Shown here piece by piece: positions 29,671-36,833 of a stretch of 64,000 nt of DNA (positions within the stretch are counted from its first letter, which is position 1; every line of letters starts with the position of its first letter). The stretch comes from Roseicyclus sp. (GTDB lineage Bacteria > Pseudomonadota > Alphaproteobacteria > Rhodobacterales > Rhodobacteraceae). Location of the stretch: the NCBI GenBank assembly GCA_018401055.1, contig JAGYLB010000111.1:1-64000 (forward strand). The letters are read 5' to 3'. The position numbers were made by a program, and so were the translations under genes. The notes beneath the pieces were generated by a model, which saw only the letters and a list, made by a program, of their open reading frames with translations, ran no database searches and had not been told where the DNA came from.

Positions 29671-31765
29671 ATGGAATTTCGGATCGCCGACACCTTCACC
29701 GACAGTCTCGCCCGCCTGACCGCTCAGGAACAGAAGGCCGCCAAGACCACGGCCTTCGACCTGCAGCTCGACCCGAGCGCGAACGGCTTGTCGTTTCACA
29801 AGCTTGATCGGGCGAAGGACAGCAATTTCTGGTCGGTCCGGGTCAACGCCGACATCCGGATCATCGTCCATCGCAGCGCGTCGAGCATCCTGCTGGTCTA
29901 TGTCGACCACCACGACGATGCCTACAAATGGGCCGAACGGCGCAAGATCGAGCGCCACCCGACCACCGGCGCGATGCAGCTGGTCGAGGTGCGCGAGCTG
30001 GTGCAGGAGGTCGAGATCTACGGCGCCCCGCAGGCCGAGGCAGACCAGCCTGCAGCCCCAAAGCCCGCCGCGGTCTCTGCCCCCCTTTTCGCGAACCTGC
30101 GCAAGTTCGAGCTGATGGCCTTCGGCGTGCCCGCCGAATGGGTGGAGGACGTCCGCCGCGCGACCGAGGATACGCTGTTCGACGTGATCGGCCACCTGCC
30201 GCAAGAAGCGCAGGAGGCGCTGCTGAAGCTTGCCGTGGGCGAGAAGCCGGAACCGCCCGCGCCCCAGCCTGAGACCGCAGACCCCTTCGCTCATCCCGAT
30301 GCACAACGTCGCTTCCGCGTGCTGACAAACGTGGAGGAATTGAAGCGAGCGCTGGACTACCCGTGGGACAAATGGGCAGTGTTTCTGCATCCTGCGCAGG
30401 AGGATCTGGTCAAGCGGACGTTCAACGGCCCCGCGCGCGTGTCCGGATCGGCCGGAACAGGAAAGACCATCGTCGCGCTCCATCGCGCCGTCCACCTTGC
30501 GCGCGAAAACCCGCAGTCGCGCGTGCTGTTGACCACCTTCTCGAAGCCGCTCGCCAACGCTTTACAGAGGAAGCTGAACAGCCTGACTCTCAAGCGAGCC
30601 GGTCATCGGCGCGAGGATCACGGTCAAGCCGATCTCTGCAGTGGGGTATGATCTCTACACCGAGAATTTCGGGCAACCGAACCTCGCGCCAGCGCCCCTT
30701 ATCCGCAGCCTGCTGCAGGACGCCGCCCGGTTGGTGGAGGGGCATGGTTTCGCGCTGCAGTTCCTGCAGAACGAATGGGGCGACGTCGTCGATGCGTGGC
30801 ACCTCAAGACCTGGGAGGAGTATCGTGATGTTTCCCGGCTTGGCCGCAGGACGCGGATCGGTGGGAAGCAACGCGAAGTGCTGTGGCAGATCTTCAGCCA
30901 TGTCCGGCAACGCCTGAACGAGCGCAACGTTGTCACCTGGTCGGATGTTTTTGGCCGGATGGCAGATGTGCTGGCTTCAGAGCATCGCAGGCCCTTCGAT
31001 TTCGCCGTGGTGGATGAGGCGCAAGACCTGAGCGTCTCCGAAAGCCGTTTCCTCGCGGCCATGGCTGGCGCCAACACCAATGGCCTGTTCTTTGCAGGCG
31101 ATTTGGGCCAGCGCATCTTTCAGCAACCGTTCTCCTGGCGTGCGCTTGGCCTCGATGTTCGTGGTCGGTCCTTCACGTTGCGGATCAACTACCGCACCTC
31201 GCACCAGATCAGAGCGCAAGCGGATCGCCTGCTGCCCACGTCAGTCTCCGACATGGATGGTTTGAGCGATAGCCGTCGCGGGACGGTGTCCATCTTCGAC
31301 GGACCAGCGCCTTCGACATTGGTCTTTGACCGTGAGGAGGATGAAATCGCTGCGGTTGCGGATTGGATCAATGATCAGATTAAGCGGGGCGTCGACCTTG
31401 GGGAGATAGGCCTGTTCGTCCGTTCTGAGGCGCAGTTGAAGCGGGCCAGATCGGCCGTGAAAGCTGCTGGTCAAGAGGCCGTCGAACTGAGTGACAAGAT
31501 CGAAACGGATGCGAACAGGATAGCCATCGCAACGATGCACTACGCCAAGGGCCTCGAATTCAAGAGCGTGGTTGTGATGGCATGCGATGAAGAAGTGGTT
31601 CCACTGCAGACCCGGATCGAAACAGTGACCGACGAAGCTGACCTGAAAGAGGTCTATGAAACCGAACGTCACCTTTTGTATGTTGCATGCACCCGTGCGA
31701 GGGATCGACTTCTTGTTACGGCCGTCGATCCGGCGTCGGAATTTCTGGATGATTTCGGCGGGTGA
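29671..31765 (+). CDS. RelE/ParE-like domain fused to UvrD/Rep-type helicase (one frameshift)
   Basis: About 698 residues. Residues 1-90 (MEFRIADTFTDSLARL to HHDDAYKWAERRK) look like a RelE/ParE-type toxin fold. After a linker the SF1 helicase begins: Walker A SGSAGTGKTIVALH, motif II VVDEAQDLS, motif III FAGDLGQRIFQ, NYRTSHQIR, MHYAKGLEFKSVVV and YVACTRARDRLL. One frameshift near 30595 separates the first third of the helicase from the rest. GAGG precedes the ATG at 29671. Such RelE-UvrD fusions are known in defence-rich regions; here it ends a run of five same-strand genes that starts with the restriction gene. Confidence 0.87.
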
Positions 31766-31932
31766 CGCTTCTCAGCTTGGGGTGTCCGACTTGGCGGCAT
31801 TGGGGCTCCCATCGAGCAAGATAGGAAGCTCGATCATCCACACGGCGCCAACAGAAACGAGGTTGATGCGTCTGCTCGCTGTCCTTCCGATTACCCACCT
31901 CTTGAAAAAGGTCTAACCGAATTCCGCGCCGG

Positions 31933-32355
31933 TCACGTCGCATCCCAAGGGTTGATCAATGCTACCCCGCAGCCGTCGAAATCGCTGACGTTGCGCGTTG
32001 CCACCGGCGCGCCCACAGCCTTGGCGATGGCGGCGATCTGGCAATCGGCCTCTGCAATCGGCCTGCCTGCGGCGCGGCGCGTGGCGGCGATCTGAGCGTA
32101 GGGGCGGGTGGCGGTGGTGTCGAAGGGAAGGATGCGGCCGTTGAAATCCTGCTCGATCATTGCGTCGATGGCCTGCTGCAGCCGGTTGCGGCGCTGACCC
32201 TCGGGCAGGTAGGCCACCCCGGCGCGCAGCTCCGCCTCGGTCACGGCTGAGATGTATAGATCGGTTGCCTCATGCTGGGCGAACCAGTCGAGCACAGCTT
32301 GTGAGGGCTCCGCGCGCATCAGTTCCGAGATGGCGTTGGTATCGAGCAGGATCAT
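31933..32355 (-). CDS. PIN-domain toxin, FitB/VapC type
   Basis: 140 residues. MILLDTNAISELMRAEP carries the first Asp, SAVTEAELRAGVAYLP the conserved Glu, IAEADCQIAAIAKAVG the third acidic residue and ATRNVSDFDGCGV the last Asp, the complete PIN site; the protein should cleave RNA. It follows its antitoxin gene by 3 bp. Such pairs stabilise islands by killing cells that lose them. Confidence 0.92.
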   Translation of the reverse strand: MILLDTNAISELMRAEPSQAVLDWFAQHEATDLYISAVTEAELRAGVAYLPEGQRRNRLQQAIDAMIEQDFNGRILPFDTTATRPYAQIAATRRAAGRPIAEADCQIAAIAKAVGAPVATRNVSDFDGCGVALINPWDAT

Positions 32356-32358
32356 CGG

Positions 32359-32601
32359 TCAGTCGAGATCCGGGGCAGGGCGCATGGCGGTGCGAGCCGT
32401 GGGGTGCAGATCGACACCGCCGAGAGCCGCGAACCGTGCGTGGATCGATTGGCCAAGGTTCCGCGGGGCAGCGGGCCGGCCCACGACCTGGCGCAGAATA
32501 TCGCGCGCTTCCTCCTCCATCGAGCGGCCATGTTCTGCGGCACGCACACGAAGGCGGCGTTTGATGTCATCGTCGAGGTTGCGAATTGTGATGCTGGCCA
32601 T
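32359..32601 (-). CDS. FitA-like ribbon-helix-helix antitoxin
   Basis: 80 residues from the ATG at 32601 (GGAGG seven bases upstream). MASITIRNLDDDIKRRLRVR is the ribbon-helix-helix DNA-binding segment, followed by AAEHGRSMEEEARDIL of the FitA/plasmid-stability family; the C-terminal tail should bind and block the PIN toxin. A 19-bp palindrome lies 34 bp upstream, overlapping its likely promoter. Confidence 0.92.
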   Translation of the reverse strand: MASITIRNLDDDIKRRLRVRAAEHGRSMEEEARDILRQVVGRPAAPRNLGQSIHARFAALGGVDLHPTARTAMRPAPDLD

Positions 32602-32634
32602 GGTGCCCTCCGCTTGTAGGGCCAAAGCTAGAGT

Positions 32635-32653
32635 TTGATTGCACTGCAATCAA
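32635..32653. promoter_or_regulatory. perfect palindromic operator and promoter of the toxin-antitoxin pair
   Basis: TTGATTGCA-C-TGCAATCAA. On the minus strand TTGATT of the palindrome is 17 bp from TAGCTT, a plausible -35/-10 pair, so binding of the FitA-like protein here would shut off its own promoter. Confidence 0.7.
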
Positions 32654-32942
32654 GCGGTGTTGTGGCCTTCGTTGGGATGGTGACATGGCCGCGCGCTGCC
32701 ACAGGTAATTCCGGGGCGATGGATGGGGGGGAGGGCTGATTTCGGCATGTTCTTGGATGCCAAGTGTATCGCCGACCCGGAAAGCCCAATCGGATGGGAT
32801 GGTCGGTGCGAGCTGATGAAAACTTGGTCTCCGCGACTGTTTGTCGATGTTCGTTTTCCCCTAGAGCGGGGAAATAACCGAACCACTTTCCATCGCGGAA
32901 TTCTCCCGATCCCAATATATTGCCCATAGGCGTGGTGCTGCC
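32654..32942. other. 289-bp gap between toxin-antitoxin and RusA-like genes
   Basis: No coding sequence with family resemblance and no strong hairpin is visible. Base composition is lower in G+C than the flanking genes. It probably holds the upstream region of the toxin-antitoxin promoter and the 3' end of the RusA transcript. Confidence 0.4.
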
Positions 32943-33353
32943 TCAAGGCCTCTGCAGACCGCCGTTGAACACGTCGACGATCACGCAGCCGCCCGCGACC
33001 GGTGTTCCCTTGCGGATGGTGAACGACCAGCCGCTGTCATCGACATCCGCAGCGAGCGCAAGGCCGTCGAGATGGGACTTCAACGAGGCGAGCAGATTGT
33101 CGAGGTCGCGGCGGCGTTGATCCGGCGGGTGGAAGACGATCTCGATGTGCGCGTTGGCTGAGATCTGGGCGCGAATGCGCTTTAACTCCGCCCATGCCTC
33201 CATTTTTGCTGTCTGGCGGGCGCTGGTGGCGATGCGGCGGTCCACTCGCGCGTTGGGGGATAACTCGCGGGCGGGCCAACCAAGGCGTATGGCGAAGCTG
33301 TGTGCCGCTGGCTGAGGCGGCTCCTGATGAGCGCGGGGACGCTGGTGCATCAT
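32943..33353 (-). CDS. RusA-family Holliday junction resolvase
   Basis: 136 residues. LSPNARVDRRIATSARQTAK near the front, then EIVFHPPDQRRRDLDNLLAS and KSHLDGLALAADVDDS provide the acidic cluster of RusA endonucleases, which cut four-way junctions. It is a typical gene of prophages and replicating elements. GGGAGG precedes the ATG at 33353. It lies downstream of the Rep-like gene, with the palindrome array between them. Confidence 0.9.
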   Translation of the reverse strand: MMHQRPRAHQEPPQPAAHSFAIRLGWPARELSPNARVDRRIATSARQTAKMEAWAELKRIRAQISANAHIEIVFHPPDQRRRDLDNLLASLKSHLDGLALAADVDDSGWSFTIRKGTPVAGGCVIVDVFNGGLQRP

Positions 33354-33479
33354 GGGCTGCCTCCCTCAGCTTCTTTCCCACCGGGACCAAAATCGTGCGT
33401 GGTGAATACTGGCGATTGCCAATCAAACCAAGCATGTGGCGCGGTGAGGTTTTTCCCATATTGGATGGTAGATAAGGAT

Positions 33480-33617
33480 GTCACCAAAACTGTGACGTGC
33501 CGCACCTCGCCAAAGACCGTTTCGTCACCAAAATTGTGACGGCCTGTCATTCTTTTGGTGACGCACCACATGTTAGACGTCACCATTATTGCGACGGGCC
33601 GTCACCATTTTGGTGAC
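33480..33617. repeat. array of five near-palindromic 17-bp repeats, phased by 11 bp (iteron-like)
   Basis: Copies at 33480-33496, 33524-33540, 33546-33562, 33579-33595 and 33601-33617, consensus GTCACCAAAATTGTGAC. Start-to-start distances are 44, 22, 33 and 22 bp, all multiples of 11, so every copy faces the same side of the helix. The last two copies lie inside the 3' end of the winged-helix gene. Position and phasing suggest binding sites of that protein: an origin-like iteron array or a cooperative operator. Confidence 0.75.
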
Positions 33618-34073
33618 AGGCTTTTTCGCTTTCTTCCCGCTTGGATTGTGCACGGCTGCCTTTTGGACGGGGAAGTCCTCGCCTTCACGCCACTCGAGAT
33701 AAAGCTTTCGTCCGACCGGCTTATTGGAGTTCGGCATAGGCAATTCGGTGAGTTCGAACGCAGGGCACTTCGCCGCGCCCCCAAGCCCTAGGTGTGCAGG
33801 TTCGCGGACTACAATGAACCCTTTCGCTTGAAGAGCGTGGAAGGCTCGGGCGGCAGTGTTGATACTCACGCCCATTTTTTCCGAAACCTGCCTTACGCTC
33901 AAGCGGATCTTGCCGTTGTTATTCGCCCTGGGTCCCCGCCATTCGAATTTCAACCACACATAAAGGATTTGAGCAGTTGTCGATAACGAACGCCAAGCTT
34001 TGGTTTCCATCATGGCTCGCATCATCTTCGTGAAGTGCTCAAACGATTGCTCGTTGTTCTTATCGCGTCCCAT
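33573..34073 (-). CDS. winged-helix/HTH protein, possibly Rep-like
   Basis: 166 residues from the ATG at 34073 (GGAGG upstream). SLSTTAQILYVWLKFEW and KIRLSVRQVSEKMGVSINTAARAFHAL form a winged-helix domain of a kind common in replication-initiation and phage regulatory proteins of alphaproteobacteria. The C-terminal tail is basic (KKAKKPVTKMVTARRN) and is encoded by DNA that also contains two of the phased palindromes. The start overlaps the stop of a small ORF (TGATG). Replication function is inferred from context only. Confidence 0.75.
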   Translation of the reverse strand: MGRDKNNEQSFEHFTKMMRAMMETKAWRSLSTTAQILYVWLKFEWRGPRANNNGKIRLSVRQVSEKMGVSINTAARAFHALQAKGFIVVREPAHLGLGGAAKCPAFELTELPMPNSNKPVGRKLYLEWREGEDFPVQKAAVHNPSGKKAKKPVTKMVTARRNNGDV

Positions 34074-34303
34074 CAGCAACCTCCCCCCTTGGCCTCGAAG
34101 TGATCGGAAAGCCAGTGTTGCTTCACGCGGTTGTTGGTCTCCTGTTTGAGGCGGTGACAGCGAAACAAGCTGGCGCGCCGGAAAAAGCCGATCAGCGACG
34201 CGTGACGCGGAGGGGAGGTGATCAAAGCGACGCCTGGCCCGATCAGGCGAGACACCGCCCCCGTCGCGCCTGCCAGCGCGCCGGGGTTCATATTTGCCAC
34301 CAT
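34073..34303 (-). CDS. small ORF between alpA and the winged-helix gene
   Basis: 76 residues, family not recognised. A glycine/alanine-rich hydrophobic first half (ALAGATGAVSRLIGPGVALI) is followed by a basic half (FFRRASLFRCHRLKQE). Its ATG lies 3 bp after the alpA stop and its TGA overlaps the next ATG (TGATG). This tight fit on both sides is the main reason to believe it is translated. Confidence 0.6.
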   Translation of the reverse strand: MVANMNPGALAGATGAVSRLIGPGVALITSPPRHASLIGFFRRASLFRCHRLKQETNNRVKQHWLSDHFEAKGGGC

Positions 34304-34306
34304 GGG

Positions 34307-34510
34307 TTAGCCTGCCGAGGTTTCGCGGCTTTCCTGCCAAGCAGCGATCTCGTCCACCCGCCAGCCAACCGCGCGGAGACCAAGCTTCACTGGGCGAGGA
34401 AAAGTGGGATCGAAATAGCGGCTTTTGGGGTTCAGGCGTTCGTAAATGGCCGAACGGGAAAGCCCCGTCAGCTTCTCGACTTCGCGACGCCTTACGATAC
34501 GGACAACCAT
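34307..34510 (-). CDS. AlpA-family phage-type transcriptional regulator
   Basis: 67 residues from the ATG at 34510. IVRRREVEKLTGLSRSAIYE is the MerR-like helix-turn-helix of AlpA, and FPRPVKLGLRAVGWRVDEIAAW the remaining wing. Such proteins regulate excision and integrase genes of integrative elements, often as excisionase-like activators. It heads a three-gene minus-strand operon with the small ORF and the winged-helix gene. Confidence 0.93.
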   Translation of the reverse strand: MVVRIVRRREVEKLTGLSRSAIYERLNPKSRYFDPTFPRPVKLGLRAVGWRVDEIAAWQESRETSAG

Positions 34511-34604
34511 ATGCGTTTCCTCAATTTTTCTCCAAAGAACGCTTGCTTTGGGTTTCAGTTGAGGCAGACTGCGCGCGGGGGGACGTGTCGTTTTCCCAGC
34601 ACAG

Positions 34605-34638
34605 GCCCCGTATCGTTGTTGGCGCAAGGATACGGGGC
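34605..34638. repeat. 10-bp perfect inverted repeat upstream of alpA
   Basis: GCCCCGTATC and GATACGGGGC with a 14-base centre, 95 bp before the alpA start. Either an operator or a stable RNA hairpin in the leader. Confidence 0.6.
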
Positions 34639-34737
34639 AACCTGAAACTCTGCCGGACTTTCCAGGCATCTGTAGACTTGCCTTGCAACAGCCCTCGCGC
34701 AAGAGATTTTTTTGCCAACTATCTGATTTGGCGTAAT

Positions 34738-34763
34738 AAAAGGTGGAAGAATTGCCACCTTTT
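34738..34763. promoter_or_regulatory. shared operator-like palindrome, copy B
   Basis: AAAAGGTGG-AAGAATTG-CCACCTTTT, perfect 9-bp arms. Same core and same dyad centre as copies at 22433-22455 and 34808-34824. Confidence 0.6.
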
Positions 34764-34807
34764 GGATGTAAAGAGGGGTGGGAAAATCACGTATTGCGTG
34801 GTGTTCT

Positions 34808-34824
34808 AGGTGGCAGTTCTGCCA
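34808..34824. promoter_or_regulatory. shared operator-like palindrome, copy C
   Basis: AGGTGGCAGTTCTGCCA, containing the perfect dyad TGGCAG-TT-CTGCCA. It aligns with copies A and B about the same centre; copy B lies 67 bp away. Confidence 0.55.
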
Positions 34825-34992
34825 TTTTCTGACGCGCAAACTTTTTTCGACGGTGTCGCGCATTGAACAGCAGGGCCGCGTCGTCGTCGCCCTTTCGGTC
34901 GCCCCGTCACTATGTTCGAGTTTTCGAAACGTCTCGGGTCAGAGGTCGAAACGCCCTTGTTCTAAGCCGAGATCCCGTGGTCATCCGTCGCG

Positions 34993-36270
34993 TCACAGAG
35001 CGACGCTGGCGAGGATTTCGTGGAGCTGCTCGAGCCTCGCGCCCGCTCCGTAGCGCTCCCGATTGGCCAGCTTGTGCCCCATGAGGTCGCGCCGGATGCG
35101 CTCGTCCACGCCCGCGGCCAGCAGGCAATCCTCAAAGCTGTGGCGAAGGCCGTAGAGCGTGTGACCGGGGCTTTCACGCAGGCCGTTCTCCCGCAGGTAT
35201 TTGTTCACGATGGCGGTGAGAGACGCGCTGTCGCGGTAGCGTGGGAAGCCGTCGCGGCATGTCTTGAACGCCTCTAGACTGACACCGACCACGGGGATCA
35301 GCCGCTCGGACTGGCGTGTCTTGAGCTTGCGGTAGCGCCCATTGATCGAGATGTGCGGGATGGTCGTGTCGAGCCGGATGTCCTCCTGCCTCAGTTCCGC
35401 CCCCTCGGAGGGGCGGTATCCCGTGTTGATCATGCCCAATAGTATGCCGCGCGCCTCGGTATTCAGACCATCTAGCGCGCCGGGAGCGAGCATCTTGTCG
35501 CGGATCCAGTCGTCGGAGAAGGGCAGGCGGGTGTTCTGTTCGGCATCCTTGAAGCGAACGCCTGCCGTTGAGAAAGACAGCCCCATACGGCGTACGGTGC
35601 TGACATGGCGCAGGACCGCAAAGGCAAGGGTCATCTGCTTGTTGGCGGTGGCGCGGTTCATCGCACCGGATCTGACCTGCGCCCAAAGAGCCTCTCGGAA
35701 ATCAAGCATTTCGTCGGGGCCGAGTTCGGCCACGTCGACGTCGCCCACGGCCTCGATCAGCAGGCCGATCGCACGGGTGCGGGCATTGCGCCAGACACGT
35801 TCCTGATTTCGGGTCATGGCCTCGCTGCGATCCTTGGACACGTCGAAGAAGATTTCGAGGGCGCGCGATATGGTGATCTTCGCGGGGGGGACCAGGCCCA
35901 GCAGCGCAGGCGCGACGATGCGGTCGAAGCGCCCATCGCGCCCTGTCGCGGCCTCAACGCGGGAAAGCAGCTCCTCGAGCGGCCCTGTTGCGATTTCCTC
36001 GTTGGGTTTGTAACGGAAACCGTGCGCCTTGGCGATGCGCCGGGCGGCCTCCATCTGTTGGTCGGCGGCCGCTGTTTCCCCGAAAAGCCTAGCCTCCCAT
36101 GCCTCGACCATTTCCGACCACGCACCGTCGGCACGGATGCGAGCTTGGCGTAAACTGTCGGTGTGTAGGCTAACCCAGACCGATGTGCGTTTCTCAACGC
36201 TTTTGAAGCGCCGTGGCACGCGGCGTCGGAGGTAATAGATGTCTCCGCGTAGGACTGGATCGGCTGTCAT
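34993..36270 (-). CDS. tyrosine-type site-specific integrase, probable integrase of the element
   Basis: 425 residues, intact. The N-terminus (DIYYLRRRVPRRFKSVEKRT) is the DUF6538-type arm-binding start common in alphaproteobacterial island integrases. The catalytic part has Arg in TGYRPSEGAELR, HTLYGLRHSF with His and Arg, LMGHK, and the Tyr in NRERYGAG. It lies 163 bp inside attR, reading inward. As the only undamaged recombinase and with the repeats near attR, it is the best candidate for tRNA-Arg integration. Confidence 0.93.
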   Translation of the reverse strand: MTADPVLRGDIYYLRRRVPRRFKSVEKRTSVWVSLHTDSLRQARIRADGAWSEMVEAWEARLFGETAAADQQMEAARRIAKAHGFRYKPNEEIATGPLEELLSRVEAATGRDGRFDRIVAPALLGLVPPAKITISRALEIFFDVSKDRSEAMTRNQERVWRNARTRAIGLLIEAVGDVDVAELGPDEMLDFREALWAQVRSGAMNRATANKQMTLAFAVLRHVSTVRRMGLSFSTAGVRFKDAEQNTRLPFSDDWIRDKMLAPGALDGLNTEARGILLGMINTGYRPSEGAELRQEDIRLDTTIPHISINGRYRKLKTRQSERLIPVVGVSLEAFKTCRDGFPRYRDSASLTAIVNKYLRENGLRESPGHTLYGLRHSFEDCLLAAGVDERIRRDLMGHKLANRERYGAGARLEQLHEILASVAL

Positions 36271-36316
36271 GGAGGCAACTCGTCCACTACGCGTGCGGCC
36301 TGCTCAAGCCTAAAAA

Positions 36317-36341
36317 TGTGCAGCAGAATGTGTATCAGAAA
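36317..36341 (+). repeat. subterminal repeat near attR (partner of 21226-21250)
   Basis: TGTGCAGCAGAATGTGTATC plus A-rich bases; it nearly matches the copy next to attL in the same orientation. Possible arm-type integrase site. Confidence 0.5.
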
Positions 36342-36432
36342 ATAGCCCTACGGTTGTAAAATCACGCAAGATTTCAAAATAAACAAGCATAAACAATATC
36401 TTAAAAGTCATTCTGTCCGAAAGTTTGGCGGA

Positions 36433-36446
36433 TCCCCAGTGCGCCA
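36433..36446. repeat. attR: 14-bp copy of the tRNA-Arg 3' end
   Basis: TCCCCAGTGCGCCA, identical to 21156-21169. It marks the right boundary of the element; chromosome resumes after it. Confidence 0.88.
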
Positions 36447-36833
36447 CCCTCCCAAATAAGCGTTGAAACCACCCGCGCTTGCGATCCGGCCCCGGTCCGT
36501 CGCCGTGAGTCCTATGTCCTGACGCATGAGGAGCCGACCTTGGTCGATGTCGCGGTCCAGACGGTTTTTTGCGTCCTGCAAGATCATTGCCCGCCACGCC
36601 CGCCTCGCCTGCAAGTGCCTGGTTTCATGTGTCAACTTTGCTTGCCACCTGCCTGTATTCTTGCGTTTTGAGCAATAAAAAAACATATTTCCGAAGGACC
36701 AGTCAGATCGAATAGTGTAAATCTGGGTTGACAGATGGCGCGGTATACTGTGGTCTTCCGTCAGGGAAGCGCGCGGGAAAAAGCCAGTTCCCCCGGTGTC
36801 GGGGCGGCTGCTCTTGCAGACGATGAAAGACGA
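36447..36833. other. 387-bp gap between attR and the AerR/PpaA-like gene
   Basis: No supported gene. The right part holds an A-rich stretch (around 36675-36690) and the PpsR-type box at 36716-36733. A short minus-strand frame across attR has no family resemblance. Confidence 0.5.
36716..36733. promoter_or_regulatory. PpsR/CrtJ-type box (TGT-N12-ACA)
   Basis: TGTAAATCTGGGTTGACA fits TGT-N12-ACA exactly and includes a TTGACA that could be a -35 element. It is 101 bp before the start of a gene whose known relatives (AerR/PpaA) work together with PpsR/CrtJ. Confidence 0.5.

Larger units (their letters stand above)
34511..34992. other. 482-bp non-coding region between alpA and the right-hand integrase, rich in inverted repeats
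   Basis: No gene is supported here. It holds three clear dyads (34605-34638, 34738-34763 and 34808-34824) and is lower in G+C than the genes around it. It is the upstream control region of the alpA operon and the 3' end of the integrase gene. Confidence 0.6.
21156..36446. mobile_element. integrative element in tRNA-Arg(ACG) carrying a type III-like restriction system
   Basis: The element is bounded by 14-bp direct repeats of the tRNA 3' end (21156-21169 and 36433-36446) and is about 15.3 kb. It has tyrosine recombinase genes at both ends, an AlpA-type regulator, a Rep-like winged-helix gene with phased palindromes, a RusA-like resolvase, a toxin-antitoxin pair and a restriction-modification/helicase cluster. 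No capsid, tail, lysis or conjugation genes are present, so it is best called an integrative island or a mobilisable satellite-like element, not a complete prophage or ICE. Confidence 0.85.

Noticed and set aside
31766..31932. Small gene between helicase and toxin genes
   Set aside because: Short frames on both strands have no start signals or family resemblance; treated as intergenic.
33480..33617. CRISPR array
   Set aside because: The repeats are only 17 bp, palindromic and of both orientations, with unequal spacers as short as 5 bp, and no cas genes are present.
21156..36446. Complete prophage or conjugative element
   Set aside because: No capsid, portal, terminase, tail, lysis, relaxase or type IV secretion genes are visible.
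36408..36583. Short minus-strand frame across attR, vaguely like DUF1127 proteins (LLMRQDIGLTATDRGRI)
   Set aside because: It crosses the element border, lacks a good ribosome site and the likeness is too weak to call.
36728..36749. TTGACA followed by TATACT as a promoter of the AerR-like gene
   Set aside because: The spacing is only 10 bp, too short for a sigma-70 promoter.
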